Assembly: GCA_964019415.1 (NCBI GenBank)
Contig: OZ025886.1
Location: 4,529,701 to 4,593,700 of the forward strand
From: Ianthella basta
Lineage: Eukaryota > Porifera > Demospongiae > Verongiida > Ianthellidae
DNA length: 64,000 nt
Reading direction: 5' to 3'
Part shown: piece by piece, positions 40,455 through 50,400 of the stretch
How the letters are laid out: every line of letters begins with the position of its first letter
Position numbering within the stretch: position 1 is the first letter of the stretch
Program-made: the position numbers and the translations under genes
The notes under the pieces: generated by a model
The model's database searches: none
Told to the model about the DNA's origin: nothing
Seen by the model: only the letters and a program-made list of their open reading frames with translations

Positions 40455-40858
40455 CATGCCATACCTCCAGTACAGTAGGAATGATGTCAAACTCGCGCTC
40501 CTTCACAAAGGACTCTTTGCTGAAGTAAGGGTCAACTTTTCGTATTTCAGCCATTGCCTCTGCCATGTCAGACTGGGTCACCATCCCTCCTGCATGACAC
40601 ATACACAGACACACACAGACACACATGAACACAAATGCATGCACACACACAACCTTGCACACTGGATGGACACCTCACTAGACACACACAACCTTGTAGA
40701 AAGGGGAATACAAGACACCTCTCCCTCACACAGTTTACTCTGGACAAGGTCACTCACCAAAGGTGTCACCAACTCTGTCTGTCACTGCTCGTGACGCCCT
40801 CACAACTACATTGTCACTCTCGTCATACTTCATACGCATTGTGTATAGCACTTGGTAT

Positions 40859-40971
40859 GGGGGAGGGGAGGGGAGGGGGAGGAGAGGGGTGGGGAGGGGA
40901 GGGAGAGAGGAGGGGAGGGGAGGGGAGGGGAGGGGAGGGGGAGGGGGAGGGGGAGGGGAGGGGTGGGATGG
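40859..40971. repeat. GGGGA-rich purine tract
   Basis: Imperfect (GGGGA)n on the plus strand, giving a pyrimidine-rich tract just before the TIMM44 acceptor at 40850 on the coding strand. Potential triplex or quadruplex. Confidence 0.9.
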
Positions 40972-41328
40972 TAGATCACTATTGAATGTATGAATGTGCT
41001 ACTACCACACTGTAATGTACACACACACACACACTACACTCCACCCTGTATGAGTGCCCTCCAACACAATCCACATACTGTTCTAGTACAGTAGCCCCCT
41101 TACAGTTGGTGATGGGATTGTTCTCTCGCAAGTTACTCCACCAGCTGTACAGCCTGGACTGCCTTGTCTGCACCACTCTCACCTCCTCACTGCAGGAGGG
41201 AAAGGGAGTTGAGGGAGGGGAGGGAGGAAGTGGATAGGGTGGGTACACCCTTACTCTCTCCTACATTCCACATGCCCCTATATCCTAACACGCTGACACA
41301 AAACCTGCCCACGCTTCCACCCACGCAC

Positions 41329-41893
41329 TTGTTTGGCTCAATGACTCTCTCTTATTGCTGTGCTGCTTGTGAAGAGAAGGAGCTTGCTCTGGCCGGGTCT
41401 GTGCGCTTCCTGATCTCAGCTGTGCACATACACCAGTGGACAAATGAGAGGGGCACACAAACTGTATTGGACATGCCATGGACATGGTGTACACACACAC
41501 ACATATACCCCACCTCCCACCTCCCACCACCTCCCACCTCCACCTCCCACCTCCCACCTCCTGCCTCCACCTCCCACCTCCCACCTCCACCTCCCACCTC
41601 CACCTCCCACCTCCCACCTCCCACCTCCACCTCCACCACCCACCTCCCACCTCCCACCTCCCACCTCCCACTCACAAGGTGGTGTATATGGTTTGGAGTG
41701 TTCTATAATATCTTCCAAGAATTCTTCCTTAACTACTTTCATACCCTGCAGTGGAGGGGGAGGGGGAGAGGGAGGGGCAATCTAAATGTCAGTCACAGTA
41801 CAATACCATTACCATATCAACCTGTTACCCTTCTGGTAGGTCTGTGTCTGTCCCAGCTGCTCTCCCTGTTCAGAGACCTTCCTAGCTGTGGTA
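41329..41893 (-). pseudogene. TIMM44-like exons c', b', a' (duplicate D1, degraded)
   Basis: Minus-strand exons 41893-41829 (a'), 41745-41676 (b') and 41419-41329 (c'). Compared with the D2 copies, a' has lost 12 nt covering its donor, so the remaining GT gives a frame change; c' has CAA changed to TAA (41354-41352); b' is intact. I infer these are decaying duplicates and that D2 carries the usable exons. Skipping all three and splicing D2 exon c (46713) to 41189 keeps the frame. Confidence 0.75.
41507..41671. repeat. (CCACCT)n tract in D1
   Basis: CCCACCT/CCACCT repeats between TIMM44-like exons b' and c', matching 46909-47037 in D2. Confidence 0.95.
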
Positions 41894-41914
41894 CTGGCAG
41901 TTTGAGACACCTAA

Positions 41915-42112
41915 CGGGGGGGGGGGGGGGACAGGTGGGGGGGCAGGTGGGGGGGCAGATGGGGGGACGGGGAGTAGAGGTTGGGGGGACAGGTGGGGGG
42001 ACGGGGGGGACAGGTGGGGGGGACAGATGGGGGGACAGGTGGGGGGGACAGATGGGGGGACAGGTGGGGGGGAACAGGTACGGGGACAGATGTGGGGACG
42101 TGTGGGGGGGAC
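41915..42112. repeat. G-rich tract, CAGGTGGGGGG repeats (D1)
   Basis: Poly-G followed by about 14 degenerate units of GACAGGTGGGGGG. Runs of 4-7 G at regular spacing make this a strong G-quadruplex candidate. It separates exon a' from the minisatellite. Confidence 0.92.
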
Positions 42113-45100
42113 AGAACAAGATGAATTAAGATGAGGCAAGATGAATGAAGAGGAGGAAAGACGAAGCAAGATGAGACAAAATGTGGAAAGATGAGGCAAG
42201 ATGAAGCAAGATGAGGCAAGATGAAGCAAGATGAGGCGAGATGTGGAAAGATGAGACAAGACGAGGCAAGATGTGGAAAGATGAAGCAAGATGAAGCAAG
42301 ATGAGGCAAGATGAAGCAAGATGAGGCAAGATTAAGCAAGTTGAGACAAGATGAGGCAAGACGAGGCAAGATGAAGCAAGATGAGGCAAGATGAGGCAAG
42401 ATGAGGCAAGATGAGGAAAGATGAGGCAAGATGAGGAAACATGAGGCAAGATGAAGCAAGATGAGGCAAGACGAGGCAAGATGAGGCAAGACGAGGCAGG
42501 ATGAGGAAAGATGAAGAAAGATGAGGAAAGATGAGGCAAGACGAGACAAGATCTGGAAAGATGAAGCAAGATGAAGCAAGATGAGGCATGGTGAAGCAAG
42601 ATGAGTCAAGATGTAGAAAGATGAGGAAAGACGAAGGAAGATGAGAAAAGATGAGTCAAGACGAGGCAAGACGTGAAAAGATGAGTCAAGATGAAGCAAG
42701 ATGAGGCAAGATGAGGCATGATGAGGCAAGATGAAGCAAGATGAGTCAAGATGTGGAAAGATGAGGCAAGACGAGGCAAGATAAGGCAAGACGAGGCAAG
42801 ATGAGGAAAGATAGAGGAAGATGTGGAAAGATAAGGCAAGATGAAGCAAGATGAGGAAAGATGAGGCAAGATGAAGCAAGATGAGGCAAGATGAAGCAAG
42901 ATGAGTCAAGATGAGGAAAGATGAGGCAAGATGAAGCAAAATGAGGCAAGATCAAACAAGATGAGGCAAGATGAAGCAAGATGAGGCAAGATGAAGCAAG
43001 ACGAGTCAAGATGTGGAAAGATGAGGCAAGACGAGGCAAGATGTGGAAAGATGAGGCAAGATGAAGCAAGATGAGGCAAGATTAAGCAAGATTAGGCAAG
43101 ATGAGGAAAGATTAGACAAGATGATGCAAGATGAGGCAAGATGAGACAAGATGTGGAAAGATGAAGCAAGATGAAGGAAGATGAAGCAAGATGAAGGAAG
43201 ATGAGGCAAGACGAGGCAAGATGAAGCAAGATGAGGCAAGATGAGGCAAAATGAAGCAAGATGAGGTAAGATGAAGCAAGATGAGGCAAGATGAAGCAAG
43301 ACGAGTCAAGATGAGGAAAGATGAGGCAAGACGAGGAAGATGTGGAAAGATGAGGCAAGATGAAGCAAGACGAGTCAAGATGTGGAAAGATGAGGCAAGA
43401 CGAGGCAAGAAGAGGCAATATAAGGTAAGAAGAAGCAAGATGAGGCAAGATGAAGCAAGATAAGGCAAGACGAGGCAAGACAAGGCAAGATGAGGCAAGA
43501 CGAGGCAAGATGAGAAAAGATGAAGGAAGATGAAGAAAGATGAGCCAAGATGAGGCAAGATGAAGCAAGATAAGGCAAGACGAGGCAAGACGAGGCAAGA
43601 CAAGGCAAGATGAGGCAAGACGAGGCAAGATGAGGAAAGATGAAGGAAGATGAAGAAAGATGAGCCAAGATGAGGCAAGATGAAGCAAGATAAGGCAAGA
43701 CAAGGCAAGATGAGGCAAGACGAGGCAAGATGAGGAAAGATGAAGGAAGAAGAAGAAAGATGAGGCAAGACGATGCAAGATGTGGAAAGACGAGGCAAGA
43801 TGAAGCATGATGAGGCAAGATGAAGCAAGATGAGGCAAGATGAAGAAAGACGATTCAAGATGAGGAAAGATGAGGTAAGACGAGGCAAGATATGGAAAGA
43901 TGAGGCAAGATGAAGCAAGATGAGGTAAGATGAAGCAAGACGAGTCAAGATGAGGAAAGATGAGGTAAGACGAGGCAAGATATGGAAAGATGAGGCAAGA
44001 TGAAGCAAGATGAGGTAAGATGAAGCAAGATGAGGCAAGATGAAGCAAGATGAGGCATGATGAAGCAAGATGAGGCAAGATGAAGCAAGATTAGGCAAGA
44101 TGAAGCAAGATGAGGCAAGATGAAGCTAGACGAGTCAAGATGTGGAAAGATGAGGTAAGAAGAAGCAAGATGAGGCAAGATGAGGCAAGATGAGGCAAGA
44201 TGAGGCAAGATGAGACAAGATGTAGAAAGATGAGGAAGGATGAAGCAAGATGAGGCAAGACGAGGCAAGACAAGACAAGATGAGGCAAGACGAGGCAAGA
44301 TGAGGAAAGATGAAGGAAGACGCGGAAAGATGAGGCAAGACGATGCAAGATGTGGAAAGATGAGGCAAGATGAAGCATGATGAGGCAAGATGAAGCAAGA
44401 TGATGCAAGATGAAGCAAGATGAGGCAAGATGAGGCAAGATGAAGCATGATGAGGCAAGATGAAGCAAGATGAGGCAAGATGAGGCAAGATGAAGCAAGG
44501 TGAGGGAAGATGAAGCAGTTGAGGCAAGATGAGGCAAGAAGAAGCAAGATGAGGCAAGATGAGGAAAGATGAGACAAGATGAGACAAGATGAGGCAAGAT
44601 GAGGCAAGATGAGACAAGATGAGGAAAGATGAGGCAAGATGAAGCATGATGAGGCAAGATGAAGCAAGATGAGGCAAGATGAGGAAAGATGAGGCAAGAT
44701 GAAGTAAGAAGAGGCAAGATTAAGCAAGGTGAGGCAAGATGAAGCAAGATGAGGCAAAATGAAGCAAGACGAGTCAAGATGTGGAATGATGAGGCAAGAC
44801 AAGGCAAGATGTGGAAAGATGAGGCAAGATGAAGCAAGATGAGGCAAGATGAAGCAAGATCAGGCATTATGAGGCAAGAAGAAGCAAGATGAGGCAAGAT
44901 GAGGAAAGATTAGACAAGATGATGCAAGATGAGGCAAGATGAGACAAGATGTGGAAAGAGGAGGCAAGATGAAGCAAGATGAGGCAAGACGAGGCAAGAT
45001 AAAGCAAGATGAGGCAAGATGAAGCAAAATGAGGCAAGATAAGGCAAGACGAGGCAAGATGTGGAAAGATGAGGCAAGACGAAGCAAGATGAGGCAAGAT

Positions 45101-45927
45101 GAAGCAAGATGAGGCATGATGAAGGAAGATGAGGCAAGATGAGTCAAGATGAGGCAAGATGAAGCAAGATGAGGCAAGATGAAGCAAGATCAGGCAATAT
45201 GAGGCAAGAAGAAGCAAGATGAGGCAAGATGAGAAAAGATTAGACAAGATGATGCAAGATGAGGCAAGATGAGACAAGATGTGGAAAGAGGAGGCAAGAT
45301 GAAGCAAGATGAGGCAAGACGAGGCAAGATGAAGCAAGATGAGGCAAGATGAAGCAAAATGAGGCAAGATAAGGCAAGACGAGGCAAGATGTGGAAAGAT
45401 GAGGCAAGACGAAGCGAGATGAGGCAAGATGAAGCAAGATGAGGCATGATGAAGGAAGATGAGGCAAGATGAGTCAAGATGAGGCAAGATGAAGCAAGAT
45501 GAGGCAAGATGTGGAAAGGTGAGGCAAGATGAAGCAAGATGAGGCAAGATGAAGCAAGATGAGGCAAGATGAAGCAAAATGAGGCAAGATAAGGCAAGAC
45601 GAGGCAAGATGTGGAAAGATGAGGCAAGACGAAGCGAGATGAGGCAAGATGAAGCAAGATGAGGCATGATGAAGGAAGATGAAGCAAGACGAGTCAAGAT
45701 GAGGCAAGATGAAGCAAGATGAGGCAAGATGTGGAAAGGTGAGGCAAGATGAAGCAAGATGAGGCAAGATGAAGCAAGATGAGGCAAGATGAAGCAAGAT
45801 GAGGCAATATGAGGCAAGAAGAAGCAAGATGCATGAGGCAAGATGAGGAAAGATGAGACAAGATGAGGCAAGATGAGACAAGATGTGGAAAGATGAGGCA
45901 AGATGAAGCAAGATGAAGCAAGAATAA
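42113..45927. repeat. decamer minisatellite array 1 (GATGAGGCAA)n
   Basis: About 380 copies of a 10-bp unit, GATGAGGCAA alternating irregularly with GATGAAGCAA and variants (GATGTGGAAA, GACGAGGCAA, GATGAGACAA). Locally it has larger repeating blocks of several hundred bp. The minus strand has almost no stop codons, so all three minus frames stay open over hundreds of codons and spell the same rotating decapeptide (LASSCFILPH type). These frames are artefacts of unit composition, not a gene. Confidence 0.97.
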
Positions 45928-45964
45928 GAACGAACAAGCAAGAACAAACTGCACATTGGGAATA

Positions 45965-46295
45965 AGTACTGTGTACTCCAGTCTAACCACTTTGGAGCAC
46001 AGAACAGCTGCCCTCAACCATTTGACCCAAGTGTATATCTCTCCCTCTCTCCCTCCCTCTACCAACAACTACAGACTACTCTGACCTGCCATCTTCTCCA
46101 TGTGTGCCTTAAGGACGTGTGTGGAAAAGAGTAGCATCAGTTGGTAGAATGGTGTCCCTCCTGGTGTGAGGAGCAGGGAGGCTGCAATGGGTGGCAGTCT
46201 GGAGGAGGGGTCCTCCTAGATGGAGAGGGAGGGGAGGAGGGATGGTGTGATGAGGGCAGGGGGTGGGGGATCAAGGAGTCAATGACGGCCAGGAC
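45965..46295 (-). other. HAUS6-like exon region in D1
   Basis: Contains the exon at 46215-46086 and its flanks, identical in layout to 57435-57775. At about 46295 the match to D2 ends and TIMM44-side sequence (CATCTCTTCACTGCAGG, like that at 41180) begins, marking the duplication junction. Confidence 0.6.
46086..46215 (-). CDS. HAUS6-like N-terminal domain exon (D1 copy)
   Basis: 130 nt with acceptor CCATCTAG and donor GTCAGA. It encodes about 43 residues with PPIAASLLLTPGGTPFYQLM and FSTHVLKAHMEK, which resembles the segment of augmin subunit 6 (SLxLSPGGxKFxHLMxxFARxV). It duplicates 57562-57691 with near identity. Upstream and downstream exons in D1 were not identified, so this copy is probably a non-functional fragment. 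Confidence 0.45.
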
Positions 46296-46321
46296 CACAT
46301 CACCATTCTCATCTCTTCACT

Positions 46322-46612
46322 GCAGGATGGGGGAAGGAGGGGAGGGAGGGGGAAGGAGCGGAGGGAGTGGGAGGGAGGGGGAAGGAGGGGAGGGAGGTGA
46401 GGGAGGGGAGGGAGGGGAGGGAGGGAGGGAAGGAGGGGAGGGAGAGGAGGGAGGTGAGGGAGGGGAGGGAAGGAGGGGAGGGAGAGGAGGGGAGGGAGGT
46501 GAAGGGAGGGGAGGGAGGGGAGGGAGGGGAGGGAAGGAGGGGAGGGAGAGGAGGGAGGGAAGGAGGGGAGGGAAGGAGGGGAGGGAGAGGAGGGGAGGGA
46601 GAGGAGGGAGGA
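46322..46612. repeat. GGGAGG purine tract
   Basis: About 290 bp of GGAGGGGAGGGA-type sequence without pyrimidines apart from a few T and C. It corresponds to the 30-bp GGGAGGGG stretch at 41200-41230 in D1, so it has expanded here. Confidence 0.95.
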
Positions 46613-46712
46613 AGTGGATAGGGTGGGTACATGCTGACTCTCTCCTACATTCCACATGCCCCTATATCCTAACACGCTGACACAAAACCCGCCCACGCTT
46701 CCACCCACACAC

Positions 46713-46872
46713 TCGTTTGGCTCAATGACTCTTTCTTGTTGCTGTGCTGCTTGTGAAGAGAAGGAGCTTGCTCTGGCTGGGTCTGTGCGCTTCCTGATCT
46801 CAGCTGTGCACATACACCAGTGGAGAAATGAGAGGGGCACACAAACTGTATTGGACATGCCATGGACATGGT

Positions 46873-46909
<37 letters not shown>

Positions 46910-47266
46910 ACCTCCACCTCCCACCTCCACCTCCCACCTCCCACCTCCCACCTCCCACCTCCACCTCCCACCTCCCACCTCCACCCCCACCTCCCACCTC
47001 CCACCTCCACCTCCCACCTCCCACCTCCCACCTCCCACTCACAAGGTGGTGTATATGGTTTGGAGTGTTCTATAATATCTTCCAAGAATTCTTCCTTAAC
47101 TACTTTCATACCCTGCAGTGGAGGGGGAGGGGGAGGGGCAAATTAAATGTCAGTCACAGTACAATACCATTACCATAGCAACCTGTTACCCACCTCTGCC
47201 ACCTTCTGGTAGGTCTGTGTTTGTCCCAGCTGCTCTCCCTGTTCAGAGACCTTCCTAGCTGTGGTA
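46713..47266 (-). CDS. TIMM44: TIMM44-like exons a, b, c (D2, intact)
   Basis: Exons 47266-47194 (TTARKVSEQGEQLGQTQTYQ..), 47112-47043 (GMKVVKEEFLEDIIEHSKPY) and 46803-46713 (SEIRKRTDPARAS..ERVIEPN). Phases run 0-1-2 and join exon 41189-41104 in frame (..EPNDEEVRVVQ). They align with the part of TIM44 just before its C-terminal membrane-binding domain (human RRRTEFAG..EPNEE region). The N-terminal exons of the gene were not found upstream, where the array and HAUS6-like exon lie, so the gene may be truncated or chimeric at its 5' side. Confidence 0.7.
46874..47037. repeat. (CA)n plus (CCACCT)n tract in D2
   Basis: About 17 CA units followed by CCACCT repeats, between TIMM44-like exons b and c. 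It matches 41491-41671 in D1. Confidence 0.95.
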
Positions 47267-47287
47267 CTGGCAGTTTGAGACACCTAA

Positions 47288-47446
47288 CGGGGGGGGGGGG
47301 GGGGCAGGTGGGGGGGGTACAGGTGGGGGGACAGGTGGGGGGGACAGGTGGGGGGACAGGTGGGGGGGGGACAGGTGGAGGGGGGACAGGTGGGAGGACA
47401 GGTGGGGGGGACAGGTGGAGGGGGGGACAGGTGGGGGGGACGGGTG
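47288..47446. repeat. G-rich tract, CAGGTGGGGGG repeats (D2)
   Basis: Poly-G and GACAGGTGGGGGG units as in D1 (41915-42112), with G-quadruplex potential. It borders the larger decamer array. Confidence 0.92.
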
Positions 47447-50400
47447 AGCAAGATGAAACAAGATGAGGCAAGATGAAGCAAGATGAAGCAAGTTGAGACA
47501 AGATGAAGCAAGATAAAGCAAGATGAGGCAAGATTAAGCAAGTTGAGACAAAATGAAGCAAGATGAGGCAAGATGAGGCAAGATGAAGCAGGATGAGGCA
47601 AGATGAAGTAGGATGAGTCAAGATGTCGAAAGATGAGGCAAGATGAGGCAATATGAGGCAAGATGAGGCAAGATGAGGCAAGATGAAGCAAGATGAGGCA
47701 AGACGAGGCAAGATGAGGCAAGACGAGGCAGGATGAGGAAAGATGAAGAAAGATGAGGAAAGATGAGGCAAGACGAGACAAGATCTGGAAAGATGAAGCA
47801 AGATGAAGCAAGATGAGGCAAGATGAAGCAAGATGAGTCAAGATGTAGAAAGATGAGGAAAGACGAAAGAAGATGAGAAAAGATGAGTCAAGATGAGGCA
47901 AGACGTGGAAAGATGAGTCAAGATGAAGCAAGATGAGGCAAGATGAGGCTTGATGAGGCAAGATCAAGCAAGATGAGGCATGATGAAGCAAGTTGAGACA
48001 AGATGTGGAAAGATGAGGCAAGATGAAGCAAGATGAGGTAAGATGAAGCAAGATGAGGCAAGACGAGGCAAGATGAAGCAAGATGAGGCAAGACGAGGCA
48101 AGATGAGGCAAGACGAGGCAGGATGAGAAAAGATGAAGAAAGATGAGGAAAGATGAGGAAAGACGAGACAAGATCTGGAAAGATGAAGCAAGATGAAGCA
48201 AGATGAGGCATGATGAAGCAAGATGAGTTAAGATGTAGAAAGATGAGGAAAGACGAAGGAAGATGAGGAAAGATGAGTCAGGATAAGGCAAGACGTAGAA
48301 AGATGAGGCAAGATGAAGCAAGATGAGGCAAGATCAGGTATGATCAGGCAAGATCAAGCAAGATGAGGCATGATGAAGCAAGATGAGACAAGATGTGGAA
48401 AGATGAGGCAAGACGAGGCAAGATGAGGAAAGATAGAGGAAGATGTGGAAAGATGAGGCAAGATGAAGCAAGATGAGGCAAGATGAAGCAAGATGAGGCA
48501 AGATGAAGCAAGATGAGGCAAGATGAGGAAAGATGAGGTAGGATGAAGCAAGATGAGTCAAGATGAAGCAAGATGAGGCAAGATGAATCAAGATGAGGCA
48601 AGATGAAGCAAGATGAGGCAAGATGAGGCAAGACGAAGCAAGATGAGGCAAGACGAGGCAAGATGAGGCAAGACGAGGCAAGATGAGGAAAGATAGAGGA
48701 AGATGAGGAGAGATGAGGTAAGATGAAGCAAGATGAGGCAAGATGAAGCAAGATGAGGCAAGATGAAGCAAGATTAAGCAAGATGAGGAAAGATGAGGCA
48801 TGATGAAGCAAGATGAGGCAAGATTAAGCAAGATGAGGCAAGATGAAGCAAGATGAGGCAAGATGAAGCAAGACGAGTCAAGATGTGGAAAGATGAGGCA
48901 AGACGAGGCAAGATGTGGAAAGATGAGGCAAGATGAAGCAAGATGAGGAAAGATGAAGCAAGATGAGGCAAGATGAAGCAAGATGAGGCAAGATTAAGCA
49001 AGTTGAGACAAGATGAAGCAATATGAGGCAAGATGAGGCAAGATTAAACAAGATGAGGAAAGATGAAGTAAGATGAGGCAAGATGAAGCAAGATGAGGCA
49101 AGATAAGGCAAGATGATGCAAGAAGAAGAAAGATGAAGCAAGAAGAGGCAAGGTGAGGAAAGGTGAGACAAGATGAGTCAAGATGAAGAAGATGAAGCAA
49201 GATGAGGCAAGATGAGGAAAGATGAGGTAAGATGAAGCAAGATGAGGCAAGATGAAGCAGGCGAGTCATGATGTGGTAAGATGAGGCAAGACGAGGCAAG
49301 ATGTGGAAAGATGAGGCATGATGAAGCAAGATGAGGCAAGATTAAGCAAGATGAGGCAAGATGAAGCAAGATGAGGCAAGATGAAGCAAGACGAGTCAAG
49401 ATGTAGAAAGATGAGGCAAGACGAGGCAAGATGTGGAAAGATGAGGCAAGATGAAGCAAGATGAGGCAAGATGAAGCAAAATGAGGCAAGATTAAGCAAG
49501 TTGAGACAAGATGAAGCAATATGAGGCAAGATGAGGCACGATGTGGAAAGATGAGGAAAGATGAAGTAAGATGAGGCAAGATGAAGCAAGATGAGGCAAG
49601 ATAAGGCAAGATGATGCAAGATGAAGAAAGTTGAAGCAAGAAGAGGCAAGATGAGGAAAGATGAGACAAGATGAGTCAAGATGAAGAAGATGAAGCAAGA
49701 TGTGGTAAGATGAGGCAAGACGAGGCAAGATGTGGAAAGATGAGGCAAGATGAAGCAAGATGAGGCAAAATGAGGCAAGATGAGGCAAGATGAGGCAAGA
49801 CGAGGCAAGAGGAAGAAAGATGAGGCATGATGAAGCAAGATGAGGCAAGATTAAGCAAGATGAGGCAAGATGAAGCAAGATGAAGCAAGTTGAGACAAGA
49901 TGAAGAAAGATGTGGAAAGATGAGGCAAGACGAGGCAAGATGTGGAAAGATGAGGCAAGATGAAGCAAGCTGAGGCAAGATGAAGCAAGATGAGGCAAGA
50001 TGAAGAAAGATGTGGAAAGATGAGGCAAGACGAGGCAAGATGTGGAAAGATGAGGCAAGATGAAGCAAGACGAGTCAAGATGTAGAAAGATGAGGCAAGA
50101 CGAGGCAAGATGTGGAAAGATGAGGCAAGATGAAGCAAGATGAGGCAAGATGAAGCAAAATGAGGCAAGATTAAGCAAGTTGAGACAAGATGAAGCAATA
50201 TGAGGCAAGATGAGGCACGATGTGGAAAGATGAGGAAAGATGAAGTAAGATGAGGCAAGATGAAGCAAGATGAGGCAAGATAAGGCAAGATGATGCAAGA
50301 TGAAGAAAGTTGAAGCAAGAAGAGGCAAGATGAGGAAAGATGAGACAAGATGAGTCAAGATGAAGAAGATGAAGCAAGATGTGGTAAAAATGAGGCAAGA

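Larger units (their letters stand above)
41190..46295. repeat. segmental duplication unit D1
   Basis: Unit of about 5.1 kb that repeats as D2 (46296-57775): TIMM44-like exons c, b and a, a G-rich tract, the decamer minisatellite, a unique 0.2-kb flank (CACATTGGGAATAAGTACTG..) and a HAUS6-like exon. Sequence outside the minisatellite is nearly identical by eye between units. Confidence 0.9.

Noticed and set aside
41507-47037. CCACCT repeats as a CRISPR-like or regulatory array
   Set aside because: Simple tandem hexamers without spacers, in an animal intron.
46141-47178. Gly/Glu/Arg-rich and Pro-rich open frames
   Set aside because: They read through GGAGGG and CCACCT tracts; genuine exons in this interval are the short TIMM44-like ones.
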